Below, in pieces: positions 30,814 through 43,112 of a stretch of DNA of 64,000 nucleotides (position 1 is its first letter; each line of letters starts with the position of its first letter). Source of the stretch: Vicia villosa (Eukaryota > Streptophyta > Magnoliopsida > Fabales > Fabaceae); the NCBI RefSeq assembly GCF_029867415.1, contig NC_081184.1, forward strand, positions 105,447,692 to 105,511,691. The letters are read 5' to 3'. The position numbers and the translations under genes are program-made. Under the pieces are notes generated by a model. It searched no databases, was not told where the DNA came from, and saw nothing but the letters and a program-made list of their open reading frames with translations.

Positions 30814-33355
30814 TGTAGCAACCTGCCCTAAAAATTAGCTTTTAGAGTCGCCACCTATTTTGAAGGGCGAATAGGAAACCCTACGCAGTATAGAGATCGG
30901 GGTAAGATACTATATTCAGGTCGAGGGAAGGTGTTAGGCACCCTCAACCCTTTCCTAAAGGCTAGTATTCAAAGATGAAGGTTTATGGCTAACTGTCAAG
31001 GTTTTATAGCTAAAGAATCGGATATGGGGAAAATTGAGATTTTTAGGAAGGGGACTCGCCTTGTTACCAAGTGCCTACGTATCTCCTTAGGGAGAATCAG
31101 AGTCAACGTAGTTCGGGCACAGGATTGTACGCCTTAGAATTGATTATAGAGATTGTGTGAAGTTGTTTTGAAATTGTTTTGAGGCTCTTCGAATTGCCTA
31201 TCGCAGTTTGAATTTGATTTGAAAGGGCATTTTGAGTTGCCCAGGATAAAAATCCTGTAGTATCGTGGTTTAGTGTATTTTAGATGTTTCGGGCGTACAA
31301 CCCTGATTTGGCACAATTAACCGCAATGATCAATAGGTTTGATCACCATAGTTAAAAGATTGGGGTTTTGCACCATTACCAATTCAAATCGATTGATTCG
31401 ATTATCACTAATAATGAATTAACGTATGTTATTATTTTATGAATTTGTATTTTTATACTGTTACCTCTCATAACTGATTAATACGATTACAAATAATAAC
31501 AAATTGATAAGGTATGCTAATCATCATAACCAATAAGATGGTTAAAACCATTTAGCAAAATAATGTTTATTTTAATTTATAGGATTTGATTAATTAAATT
31601 AATCGATTATTAACCATCGCGACCAATAAATTTAGTCGAAACGAATAATAAATTGAATCCTAATATTTTGCCAAGAGCCAATGGGATTGGGCGAACCCTA
31701 ATGTAGTTGCAATTTTTATAGGGTTTTTGTGACTTAAAATTAAAAATAATTAAATGAATTAAATCGACATAGTCGAAACAATCGGAAAATCTAGTTCTAA
31801 ACCCTAGTCATTCAACCTAACCCTAATTATAATCTAATCTTGACTAAATAAATAAATCCAATTAAATATAATTAATTAATATTCAATCTAAATAACTAAA
31901 TAAAAATTAATAAAAATAAAATATGTAGAAGAACCTGGACCAGATCCTGTGTTGTGGGCTATTGAGTGTTCATGGTGCTCCTCCAACCTTGTGCGTTAGA
32001 TCTGGACCTAGGTGCAATCCTGTGGCTGATTGGCGAGGGCGTATGATGAACCCTGGAGAAGCAATGCACTAGATCTGAGAGACAAATTCGTTAAAAAATA
32101 ATATGTCTTACGCTGGGTTCGAACCCAGGTAATGATGGTGAGAAGCGTCCGCCTTTAGCCAATAAACCATGGACCAATTGCTGATATCATTTAACACGCT
32201 GTGAATTAAATATGAAATTTGTTGACTACATTCAAACAGCAGAAACGCGCGGACAGTGGCTGCACTTCGTCTTCTCCGCGACAACGTTCTTCATCCCTAT
32301 CCCCTCTTTCCGAAACGCGGTCAATAAATGGAAAATAACGCCATGGTTCGACTTAAATTATCCTTCCGAACGTGATAGTACCCTTCACATTGTCCAATTT
32401 TGCTTCTATGAACGAATCCCAATTTCCACCTTCTAAACCCTAACAATGGTGGAATCTTATATATGCAACCAAACCTCAATTAAACATCCAGAAAGCTTCG
32501 AATCGTCCATACAAATTCAATGGTGTAGTCAAAATTTATTTAGAACGTGTAATCTGGCATAACCGAATCCACCAAAAGTTCGGCGAAAACGTGATGCGTT
32601 GGTCCCGGTTCTTGATGCTTCTGGGCTTGATAATGATTGGGATCTCTTCAAGAGATCCTTGGGAACACATTTGAATCCTTAGAACTCCTTGACTTTCCCT
32701 GCAACAAATGAAAAAAAAATCAGTTTTCCTTCCTTTTTTCGAATTCGGCCACAGCTTTGTGGAGGCCAAAAAAAACTCCCCTCTGTCTGCAATTGTTCTT
32801 GGTTTATATATCACTGCATTAGGTCAACCAAAATGGCAAGAATTGATCATTGAGTGTGATTGAAAATTAATTAGAAATCTCATATAAACCTTCTCATTTT
32901 GGCCCATGTTGATTCTCCAATGAATCTCACGAATTCCCTGCAGAAAATGTTGTGTCCCATGTTTTTTTTCCTTTTTGGATTTCATTCACACTTCTTAATA
33001 TTTATTTGGTAATTAAATGAATAAAAACCTAAATAAATAAACAAAATATCATGTATTATTTATTTGGTAATTAAATGAATAATAACCTAAATAAATAAAC
33101 AAAAATATTATGAAGTCATGGAATGGTCCTTAAGGTTTTTTTTTTTAATAAAATCGTAAGTATACTCGAATTTAAATCGTGGGTCACATGTCTTTTCAAA
33201 ACTTAAGTTTCACCATTTTGCTCTCTTTTGAACTTTTACCGAATTTATAAGAGAGCGGGTTTGACAATAGAAATGTCAAACCCCATGACTCTTAATTTTG
33301 GCTTTTGATGAATTGAAAGACGCAGATTTGATCGGGCAAATTTTGGGGTATGACA
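30814..33355 (-). repeat. LTR, copy 3 (5' LTR of unit 2 and 3' LTR of unit 3)
   Basis: This LTR is 2542 bp, with a primer site on its left and a PPT on its right. TATA box 32803-32810, U5 primer-site-like word 30844-30853, hairpin 33257-33283. It shares some variants with copy 1 and others with copy 2. Confidence 0.9.
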
Positions 33356-33964
33356 GCTGCCCCTGTTCAATCTTCTTAAACCTGAAGAGTCGGATAGGCA
33401 CGTCTGCCTATCGTGATCTAAAGGTAGAAGATGATTGAACACTGAAAATGCCCTGAAATTTGCTTTTGTCGGGAAGAAGTTCTGTGGGGGATGGGCTTAG
33501 AGATGCCACCCAAGATAAATACCCTCCTTCAGAATGTGAAGCAGATGCTTTCTGGAAGGAACCACTTGCTTTGATTGTAGTACGGCCTAAAAAGGCAACC
33601 TGAATTTTATGCAATGTTATGATGCATGCGATGTATGATGCAGTGGGCCTCTCAAAATAAATGAGAGCGATGTATGCATATGCATTATGTATGAATGAAG
33701 TATGTTAGTTGAATGATGCATGATTGTTAGTTGAGATGTGTTAGTAGCTTTGAAAAGAAAGATAGAACCTTTGCTTGTTGTTGATGAAATTTTGGGGAAC
33801 ATCACTGCCGAGGGACTAACGTGATAAACCCAGTTGAGGAATCGTTTGAAAAATCTTGTATGCCTGGAAAAGCTCCTAGAAAGGATGGAATACGTCTTGA
33901 AGAAGACTTCCTGGAAAGGTTCCTGAAAAGGAATAGCGAGGACCTTTTGTTGGTTGTGTAATTG

Positions 33965-34638
33965 GCTTGCTATGGTCAGCAAGCTTCCGCAGCTTGTGAA
34001 CCCCCACTTACTATAGTTCTAGTAAGTTTCCGTAGTTTGTGAACCCCCACTTACTATAGTTCTAGTAAGTTTCCGTAGTTTGTGAACCCCCACTTACTAT
34101 AGTTCTAGTAAGTTTCCGTAGTTTGTGAACCCCCAGTTACTGTAGTTCTAGTAAGTTTCCGTAGTTTGTGAACCCCCACTTACTATAGTTCTAGTAAGTT
34201 TCCGTAGTTTGTGAACCCCCACTTACTATAGTCCTAGTAAGTTTCCGTAGTTTGTGAACCCCAACTTACTATAGTTCTAGTAAGTTTCCGCAGTTTGTGA
34301 ACCCCCACTTACTATAGTTCTAGTAAGTTTCCGTAGTTTGTGAACCCCAACTTACTATAGTTCTAGTAAGTTTCCGCAGTTTGTGGACCCCAATAGGATT
34401 GCTTGCTATAGTTCTAGCAAGTTCACCTGCACCAACAGGGTTATCTGCGAGCGTTATCGCAGAATTTACCTGTACCACCATGGTTATCTGCGAGTGTTAT
34501 CGCAGAATTTACCTGTACCATTTTAGGCTAATTTGCTATGCTCATAGCAACTTCGCCTGCACCAAAGGAATTACTTGCCATGGTTCTGACAAGTGTACCT
34601 GCATAAGAGTGATCGCCTGCTATAGTTCTAGCGAACTT
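33965..34638 (-). repeat. Hairpin array I, unit 3 (nine 43-bp repeats)
   Basis: Nine units, as in unit 2, including the TCCTAG variant. One unit reads AGTTACT instead of ACTTACT, which weakens its stem by one pair. Confidence 0.85.
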
Positions 34639-35077
34639 ACCTACATGAAAAAGATTCACCTGTTTTGGAGACTCACGACTATAGGGTCGGCGAAAATACA
34701 CCTTTCACAACACGAGGGTTGGAGACTAGGCTTTTGTAGTGTGATTTGGATTTTGATGTAATAGTCAAACGGGAACTGACTACCAGACGGGAACTGGATT
34801 TAATGATTTTCCAGGACGAGAACTGGACTTTGAACTGGTTTGGATTGCCAATAAAAATTGGGCTTTTGTGATATGTATATGCTAATGCTAATGCGTATGC
34901 ATGTATGCTAATGCTGATGCAATCCCATGGTTTTATCTCCTCAAACCCATTGAACTTGTTTATTCCATGCTTGCACTTATACCCTGACTACGCTTATGCT
35001 GGCTTTGTAATGTTTATGTATGCTTATGCTTATGCATATGTTTGGTTGACGTAATGAGTGGAACGAAGTAATGTCTT

Positions 35078-35728
35078 CTGTAAGATTACCTGAAAAGGTC
35101 TTTTTGGAATGGAAGTGAATGTTTGTCTTAAAGAAGACTATCTGAAATGATTTATCGAAATGGTAGCAATTTGTCTTAGAGAAAACCACCTGTAAAGGCT
35201 CTTAGAGTAGATAGAAATTTGTCTTTAAAGAAGATCGCCTGAAAAAGTTCTTAGCAAGGAATGAAGAATGTCTTTAAAGACGACTACCTGAAAAGGTTGA
35301 AAGATGTCTTGAAGAAGACTACCTGAAGAGGTTCCTGAGAGGGATGATGGATTGTTTTTGAAAAAGACTACTTGAAAAGGTACTTAGGACAAGAATGTCT
35401 CGAAGAAGACTACCTAAACAGGTGCTTAGAAGAAGGATGTCTTGAAGAAGACTACCTCAAAAGGTACTTGGAAAAAGAAATGTCTAAAAAAGACTACCTG
35501 AAAAGGTGCTTAGAAAAAGAATGTCTTGAAGAAGACTACCTCAAGAGGTACTTAGAAAGATAATGTCCTGAAGAAGACTGCCTGAAAAGGAACTTAGAAA
35601 AGAAATGTCTTGAAAAAAGACTACCTAAAGAGGTTCTTGGAAATGGTGATAATTTGTCTTGCATAAGACAGCTTGAGGAAACTCCTAGAAAGGATCGTGA
35701 GATTCGTCTTAAAGAAGACCACATAAAG
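35078..35728 (-). repeat. Hairpin array II, unit 3
   Basis: Same array as 4590-5240 with almost no change. Confidence 0.75.
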
Positions 35729-36003
35729 AGTTATGGTGTAATGTATCAACCAATGTATGTAATGCGTGATTTGTATGTATTTGTGTGATGCTCCAATGGT
35801 AGGTTATTAATAACCAAAGCGTATATAGTTCGCTGGAGTTGCAGGTCTGTTTGCTAGGATGGGGTGTGATGCTAGCGCGATTTCCCAATACCTGTTTTGT
35901 TTGAGCTCGGAAGATCGTAGTTAGGAGAAAGATTTGTTCGATGTTGTAAAGTGCGAGAACGCCTTTTTCCTTTTGTTGTGTGTCTTGCGGATTTGATATC
36001 CAT

Positions 36004-36290
36004 TGCCCCAGTATTTTCATGGAGAAATATGCTTATGAAGGAAGTGCCCCAGGGAATAGCCTTGTCATATGCTTCGATGTTTTGATTGAAGGGTGTGCCC
36101 CTGATCTCCAGGTCATGGAAGGTTATCCATAGTGTTCTATCCTTTGAATTTGAATTCTTCCCATGTCTGACATGCCCCTGTTTGAGATTGCTTTGAGATG
36201 TGCCCCAAGTCGATTGAACCTTAGGAAGACTGCCCCTAGTTAATAGGATGTTCGATTGTATGCCCCTGTGCTCCTTGAAATTTTTGCCCC
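36004..36290 (-). repeat. Cluster of PPT-like motifs, unit 3
   Basis: Same eight GGGGCA words and spacing as 5515-5803, uninterrupted. 36291-36782 is block A and flanking non-coding sequence. Confidence 0.6.
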
Positions 36291-37459
36291 TGTTTAGGAG
36301 AACCCCCTAGATGTGGTTCCCCCGACTCCAGGGTCTTTATTAGAAATGATCACCTTTGATTAACCCATTTCGAGATTTCCTCGATGCTAAGTGTATACTC
36401 GTAGATGGTGTTGTACTTTTTGAGAAGTAGCTCCAATGGAATGCGTATGCAAGTTTTGAAATCGAAGTCCGTTATGAATTAGGACTGGATGGTTTTGAAA
36501 AGAATGCTTGAAGAAGCATAGTGATTAGAAGTAGTTTTAACAAACATAGGAGTCAGTATAACAAATTCCTGCTTAATATGCTTTCGTAGTTAACCTTGCC
36601 TCAATTAGGACTTTTAAATGTTGTAACTTGGCCTGGTTCATGTTTTAAGAAACAATGGATATAAGGCTCAAAATTTTATTTATCCCACCCCTTTCTCCTT
36701 GATGTTCTCCAGATCCTAAAAATTCGCCTAATCCAATGGATGTGCTTTGTTTGCAAGAGAATCGTTTCAGTTTCGATGTTGATGTCGCGGGCGAAAAACC
36801 GTTTTTGTTCCTCTTTTTTGTGGATGAGACACCTGATGCCTTCTTTGGGCTCGAGTGCTCAAAAAAAATGATTTTTCTTTTGTACCGACCAAACTTTTTA
36901 TTGTTTCCAAAGTAGGAAAAGGAAAAAAGCTGCAATAACCTAAAAAGTGGGGGAGAGATTCCGGGTAAGAGGGTTGGTTATACGAAGGGAAGGTATTAGC
37001 ACCCAACGTATCTATAGTACTCTATAGGTTTCTTTGTTTTGTTTATTCCATTCTTGTTGTGGTGGAGGTTCTTGTGAAATAGGTGGGACCTAAGGTGTTT
37101 GTTTGATTATGCTCGCAAAGATCATCGCGATCCTCTGCATACATATCCCTTAGAGGGAATCAGAGCATCTGTAGCTCGGGGTCTACGGGTGCTAAGGTTT
37201 GAATGGTTTTTTTTGTTTTGTTTTGCTCGCCAAGGATCGACCTTGTGCCTACGTATTCTCAAAGGGATGTTGAGAAAGTCAGAGCAATCGTAGTTCCCAC
37301 TTATGCTAGTGGAAGCAAAGGAAAATAGACAAATGTCATCTAAATGTTCGATGTATCTAATCTATATCATCACATACATCTGTTTGATTTTTGTTTGAAA
37401 ATCTTTTCATTATAAGCCCGGGGCCATGCCACTTAGGGTGCTTAGAATGATAAAGATGT

Positions 37460-37690
37460 TTGTGTGTTTAACCAGCCTTGTGGCAAAAGTTTCAATGAAG
37501 TCAGCCTTGTGACAAAAACTTTGATTAATCAGCCAGCCTTGTGGCAAAAGTTTCAATGAAGTCAGCCTTGTGACAAAAACTTTGATTAATCATCCAGTAC
37601 GGTGGTAAAACAGTTTGATTGATTAGCCAGCCTTGTGGCAAAAAAGTTTGATTGATTGATTGATTGATTGTTTGTGATGATATAGAAGAG
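37460..37690 (-). repeat. Repeat field 1 in the Ogre LTR (about 57-bp units)
   Basis: About three units carry CAGCCTTGTGGCAAAAGTTT alternating with CAGCCTTGTGACAAAAACTT, ending in a short GATT run (37648-37670). Confidence 0.7.
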
Positions 37691-37774
37691 ATACTCCTAG
37701 CATAGAGATGAAAAATGTCTAATCTCCTAGGGTATTTGATTTGGATATTGGGGGATGCTTATAAGAAGCCCGTG

Positions 37775-38045
37775 GGTCCTTGTACGAAGCCCAAGAGGAG
37801 GCTATCCGAGGGTCCTTGCATTGTAAGCCCAAGAGGAGGCTATGGGAGGGACAATCCAGGGTCCTTGCATTGTAAGCCCAAGAGGAGGCTATGGGAGGGT
37901 CACTCGTTTGTACAAAGCCCAAGGGGAGGCATGGTATAGTTGGTTTGAGCTCTTAGAGCGATTTCACCGGGAAACCATACTCTATGTCCTAACCTAAACT
38001 AGGGGAGATTCTTTGCACGAAGCCCAATAGGAGGCTATGGGGAAC
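37775..38045 (-). repeat. Repeat field 2 in the Ogre LTR (AGCC...GGCT units)
   Basis: Four to five units are built on AAGCCCAAGAGGAGGCTA, each able to pair AGCC with GGCT around an 8-base loop. A short ORF across them is repeat-driven. Confidence 0.65.
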
Positions 38046-38219
38046 CTAGTGTTGTACTAAGTTAAACAAGCATATATAACACAAACACACATATGAACAA
38101 GTACGAACAAATATGCACAAGTACATGAACAAATATGAACAGTTATACATATATGACAAAGTGTGTGTATATAATGGAGTTTATGAAGGAAATATACCTG
38201 TAAGCATGATCCATTTGTA

Positions 38220-38660
38220 TACACAGGGCTCGGGACTCATACTCGGGGAGAGGTCCACTTGAATTTATTCAAAGCTATGTAAACAGGTATTCACAAAGGG
38301 GCTTGGGACTTATACCTACATGGAGGCCCATGGTATTTTTGGGAAGATTTAAAGAAAACCTTCATTTTTGGTTTGTTATTCAAAGTTAAAAATTAAACTG
38401 ATCGAGGTATGTACAAAAAGGTGTATGTATAAAAAGGCGTACAATGAAATACCTAATTTCATGTACGGGAATGGGACTTATACCTATGTGGAGGCCCATG
38501 TTTTATTTTATAAAACATGGTGGATGATTTTATTTACAGACGCGTCATTTGAAAAACCGTTTGAAAGTTTGTTTTGAAAGAGTTTTCTGTACAAAGAAAA
38601 ACTGTAAAAAAAAGAGGAAAGGGACTTATACTCTCTAATATTCGAGAGGCCCACATCGCT
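38220..38660 (-). repeat. Repeat field 3 in the Ogre LTR
   Basis: Four diverged copies of GGGACTTATACCTA followed by GGAGGCCCA are spaced about 80-200 bases apart. The following 38661-39400 is A/T-rich sequence with no gene. Confidence 0.6.
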
Positions 38661-39440
38661 TTGAAAATCAATTGATCAATTAAAAAGATTTAATCAATAG
38701 TTTTCTTTGAAAATCAAAAAGAAATGGTTTATCGTTTTTGAAAAGAATCGCGATCGCTCGTTTTAAAACGATTTGAATCAAAAGATCATCCTCAATTAAC
38801 ACTTAGATAATTAGGATTTGCTTCAAAAAATATTTACAAGTTACTAAGTTTGAAAATCAAATGAAAAATAGTATTTAAAAGTATTAAAATTACTTAAAAA
38901 ACAAGTCATTTTAAAACTATTTAAAAAAGTATCAAATAAATATTTTTTGATGATTTTTTTTTATATTCTTAAAATATATATATTAAACAAAGAGTATGCA
39001 AAAAATGAAGTGAAAAAAATGAATTTTGATTGGTTAAATTAATTGGTGAAGTTGTTATTCACACGCTTCCATTTAATTATATTTGAAAACAAACATTTGA
39101 ATTTTTCAAACCAAAAAACGCGCCAAGAACACATCTTCAACTGATTTTTGAAAATCTTTGAAACTGGATTGTTTTGATCAAGTAGATAGTCTATCTTGCT
39201 CGGTTTTGGACGAGGAACACAATGGTATCATTTAATTGCATTTATTTTCACTCTAAGATCATTGGTTTTCTGATGAACACGAAGAACCCTAATCTTATGA
39301 TTCAATCTAAAATTGTGTATAATTGATGAATTGTGAAATTGATTGAGGGCTATTGATCAGTGATAGTGCAGAAACAAGATAGCAACTCAATTTTTCATTT
39401 ATGATGCATGTATGTATGAGTTTGAAGTTCATAGCACTTA

Positions 39441-40003
39441 CCTTCAAAAACGGCCAAGCTGGGATTCGAATTCTGCAATAGAGGTGTTACAGAAGTTGTT
39501 TGATGATCTGGATAGCTTCAATGGACCATATGGAAGGTGTCTGGATGCTTGGAGTGGATTGAAAACATCTGGATCAGTTGGTGGAACCCGATCTGCAGTT
39601 GCTTCAAGTATGAATCGAGCTTGGTGATTCTGAAGTTTTTGATTGATGATGAGTGTTGGGATAGTTCATATGTGATATATATGAGGTGTTGGAAGTGTTA
39701 GTTTGGACAGATATAGCTTGGTATGGATTTTGGCATGATAAGGTTCAATATATGCAAATATGGAAGTGAGGTAGTGATTTTGAGTTTTGAGGTGTTTTTG
39801 GGTGTATGAGTGATTCAAACACATCCCATATGGTGTTTATGGTTTGCTAGAATCATCACTTTGGCCATAGCTTCAAGGATTTGGAGGTTGACATTTCTAC
39901 CTCTTTGAAACTTAAGAAACTTGCATTCTAAGAAAGAAGAGAGAAAACCTATAATTGTGAGGTTTTGGTGTGATTTGAAGAGTGATTTGCATCTCTATTT
40001 ATA
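39441..40003 (-). promoter_or_regulatory. Ogre LTR core promoter and candidate splice donor
   Basis: TATAAATA lies on the minus strand at 40003-39996. Transcription should start about 30 bases on. About 530 bases later is a near-consensus donor, AAG|GTAAGTGC (junction 39442/39441). If used in the 5' LTR it would give the transcript an intron in its leader. The same TATA-donor order is seen in the LTR fragment at 1-495. Confidence 0.5.
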
Positions 40004-41570
40004 GGCCAAGAGTTCTGAACTCAGACCTTTGCAAGTTGATCAAGAATTGGTGATTTGGCTTAAGAGATAAAAAGGAATCTTTTACATTTAATGCAAAATG
40101 GTTAAAGTGACCAAACCATGGTTAAAACTCTAGCTTCTTATCCTCTTCCATTCTGATCTTCTAATCAGAAAATATCTCTCAATTATTGCTTCTATGCATC
40201 ATTGCTTGGATTATAGGTCATGTAGTCTTGAAACTTAGTGAAAAATGGTGAAAATTCAAGTGAAAAAGTTCACTAATGTCAAAATTCAAAACCATGGCTA
40301 CACTCCATATTTTTTCATGCTCTTGGACATTTTGGAAAGCTCATATTACACACTTCAAAACCCTAGTTGAAAGTTTCTTCAAGATCCTTAAGGAAGTGGG
40401 TGAAAAAGATCCATGAACTTTGAAGAAAGTGAGATTTTAAGTGCATTTTTCAAAAGATGCCAACTTTGAAGCACCATATCTCTTAAATGGTTGATCTTAT
40501 GGAAAAAATTTATATGTGTCAAAGTTGTTTATTGGATCAAAATCTACAACTTTCATGTTGGAAGTTTTTTTCAGTTTGTAGGTGAAATTTTGAGAAATTC
40601 CCTTCCAAAGTTTGGAAAAAACCATTGAAAAACACTTAGAAATTTTTCTAAGTATGAAAAGTCAAACTTTTGACTTTTGATTCTTGATTGATTTTCCTTG
40701 ATCAAATGACTTCTCATATCATATATTGATGATTCAAAACTTCAAAAGTCATGGTTGACCAAAATTCCCCAAAAGTCAATGGTGATCTTGTACAGTGGAC
40801 TTTTTCAGACGAATCGTGTTTCTGGAGATTTCAAATGAAACAAGCTATCCTCATCAAATGAATGGTATGAATGGATCATATTGAGGTATTAGAGGATTTT
40901 GAATCATAGTTTGAGTTATGACACCATGTCCTGATTAAAAAGGCAGTTGTTCAGTGAATTAGGTCAAAAAACCCTAATTGTCGACCAGATGAAATTGATG
41001 ACTGTAGGTCTTGAATTGAGATACAATTTCCATTGTATATTGTCATAGGGATTATTTGAGGATGATTGAAACCTTTGATTGACTTCCTGGGGATTTTTAG
41101 GGTTTCCCAAATGTGATCCCTGATTTCAGTCCCTGATAGTTCAAAACCCTAATTCTGAGGATTTGTCTGATCAATCTTTGTGTAAGAGATGTTCTGAGCC
41201 AATGGATTAGGTCAAAATGATGCACTTGAGGTCTTGATATCATGTCCCAAGCCATTAGGTCAAATTCTGAGCAAAAGTCAAGAGTATGCTGTCTTCAGTT
41301 AAAACCCTAATTTGGTTGATTCAAAGTCTTTGAGCTTGTTGAAATGAATTTCTGAGGACCAAATGTTGATTATTGATGAAGATGATTCATTTGAGATGAA
41401 GGGAGAACAAAACCCTAATTAATTGTTACTTGTACTGATGAGTGATTTCCTGATTAAATCCTGCTGAGTCACAGGTAGCAAACACAAGCTATGCAATTTG
41501 TTAGAGATGCAAATGATGCATATGCAAATGATATGAGGTGGTATCTTAGGTCAAAAATTGGGGTATGACA

Positions 41571-41583
41571 GATGCCCCTATTT
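41571..41583 (-). other. PPT of the large Ogre
   Basis: The minus strand reads AAATAGGGGCATC immediately before the 3' LTR. It is identical to the PPT of the gag-only element (49046-49058). Confidence 0.7.
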
Positions 41584-41878
41584 AAGTTTCTTCAACCTGA
41601 GACATGAAGATTGAAAATCTTCGTTTTGATAGGGTGGAAGAGACTTAAATATCAGAAGACGCGAATTTTGGACCTAAGATACCAAAATTGCGAGTGATAC
41701 AAGGATATCTTTACCGAGGGATATCAAGAACTGACTCCACTGGGGAGAAGAGATCGGGAAGGATGTCTCAATCCATTTTAGGAAGAGAATCCGTTTTTTT
41801 TCTTTTCGGGAAAGCAAGTGTATGCTTCACCGGGGAATGATAGCTTTGTAAGAAAAGCTTACCTATCGACATTATCGA

Positions 41879-42179
41879 CTATCAGCATGGGGATAGACCT
41901 GTTTAATAATGCGGAGGTGAAAGGTATGAAACTGTGTTACCGACTATCAGCATGGTGATAGACTTGACAAGGTAAAAAGAGTTTCAAAGTTTTGGTTAAT
42001 ATTACCGACTATCAGCATGGTGATAGGCATGTTAATAATATAACCAGAACAAAAGGGTTACCGACTACCAGCCTCGTGATAGTGGTTTTGAAGACATGAT
42101 CAATTATCAGCCGAGTGATAAAATGATTCTGGAGACTTTGTTAGGGGAATTACTGGTTATTCAGCCTTGTGAACAGTAA
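41879..42179 (-). repeat. Ogre 3' UTR hairpin array I
   Basis: Six hairpins share a 6-base loop of GCNNNG type: CTATC/GATAG (41879-41896), CTATCA/TGATAG (41944-41961 and 42009-42026), CTACCA/TGATAG (42065-42082), TTATCA/TGATAA (42104-42121) and a larger one with TTACTG/CAGTAA outside TTCA/TGAA (42150-42179). The C-G to T-A change at the stem base of the fifth is compensated. The mismatch in the fourth is a G-U wobble on the element sense (minus) strand. Confidence 0.7.
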
Positions 42180-42498
42180 TAAGGCCCTGATTGTCAAATG
42201 GTCTTCATGATTGATTTCCTAAAGAGGAAAAATCTTTTGAAAGAGACATAAGCTGCTCGGATGATGAGGCTATTGCTTATTGTCTGTTTTCACGACTCTA
42301 TTTGGGGAATCGGAATTTGAATCTTTGGTAAAGACAGGGTTCTAACCAAGAATGAATTGGAAAGAAACAGTCAAACAAGACTTTGTACCCATGAGGAATG
42401 AACTCAACTGGGTATTTTCTCCTTTGTTTTGAGAGGAGAAACTAAAGCAACCTTCTTTCACGAGGAATGATCTCAGTGGGGAACTGGAGAAAGAATAT

Positions 42499-42628
42499 GT
42501 TTTTTTTTTTTTTTGCTTATGGGTGACGACCTACTGGAGAGATAACACGCCCATACCTATTTCTTTTTTTTCTTCTCTTTTTTCTTCTTCTTTTTTTTCC
42601 TTTTTTCTCTTTTTTTTTTTTTTTTTTG
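42499..42628 (-). repeat. Polypyrimidine/polypurine tract in the Ogre 3' UTR
   Basis: This is a long T/C-rich stretch on the plus strand, interrupted at 42520-42560, so A/G-rich on the element sense strand. It is low-complexity, and frames across it code for Lys/Arg runs only. Confidence 0.7.
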
Positions 42629-42917
42629 GGATAGATATATCCTGAACAAGTGATTTTAAAGCATACATTGAAAAATGCAAGAATGCATAAATGATGCAAA
42701 TATGTATGAATGATGAATGTCATGAATGTAGCATGCATGCTGACGATACTGACAGACAAAGAAGTATATACTGGAGATGGACCAACGCCGCAATACAACC
42801 AGATACTCGGCAAATGTTCTTCAACACGGTGTAGATAACACAGGTGATGAATGGTGTTGCATGTTTTCAACTTCTCTGGGGAAGACAAGCATCTTTTCTT
42901 GTTGAGATAGAAGAACC

Positions 42918-43112
42918 TTTTCACTGGAGATAGAAAATCTTCGTTACTGGGGATAAAAGACCTTCTTCATTGGGGATAGAAGAGCTTCTTCACTGGGGAT
43001 AGAAGACCTTCTTCATTGGGGATAGAAGAGCTTCTTCACTGGGGATAGAAGACCTTCTTCATTGGGGATAGAAGAGCTTCTTCACTGGGGATAGAAGACC
43101 TTCTTTACCTCG
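42918..43112 (-). repeat. Ogre 3' UTR hairpin array II (23-bp units)
   Basis: About eight units of GGGGATAGAAGACCTTCTTC type alternate ACC and AGC centres. Each contains GAAGA/TCTTC around a 3-base loop. The position matches array II of the non-coding family. 43113-43654 is unremarkable non-coding sequence. Confidence 0.7.

Larger units (their letters stand above)
12767..33355 (-). mobile_element. Tandem-array unit 2 of the non-coding Ogre-like family
   Basis: 3' LTR is 12767-15308, internal region 15309-30813 and 5' LTR 30814-33355. Removing the Sirevirus insertion (8907 bp plus 5-bp duplication) leaves an internal region of 6593 bp. That exceeds unit 1 (6421 bp) by 172 bp, exactly the four extra 43-bp repeats of hairpin array I. 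The two internal regions are otherwise collinear. Confidence 0.85.
30814..36782 (-). mobile_element. Tandem-array unit 3, interrupted by the large Ogre
   Basis: Only the 3' LTR and the first 3.4 kb of internal sequence are in the window. The element is cut at 36782 by the Ogre insertion, with the target duplication expected as GTTGA (36778-36782). The remainder should resume right of the Ogre, outside the window. Confidence 0.85.
36783..41570 (-). repeat. 3' LTR of the large Ogre
   Basis: This LTR is 4788 bp. On the minus strand it starts TGTCATACCCCAATTTTTG (41570) and ends GCGACA (36783). The left junction is proven by the empty site in units 1 (about 9600) and 2 (about 27645). It contains telo-box words AACCCTAATT at about 40969, 41144, 41302 and 41410, a TATA box at 39996-40003 and three internal repeat fields. 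Near its 3' end it keeps GGTGCTAATACCTTCCCTTC, a U5 block shared with the other Ogre-type LTRs, but lacks their TGGCGACTCT word. Confidence 0.85.

Noticed and set aside
496..33355. Array as an assembly duplication
   Set aside because: Units differ by scattered bases, repeat number and distinct insertions at different positions, which an assembly error would not create; long reads would still be needed for proof.
42517..42924. Lys/Arg-rich 135-aa minus-strand ORF
   Set aside because: Its basic end comes from a polypyrimidine tract and the rest from 3' UTR sequence; no domain.
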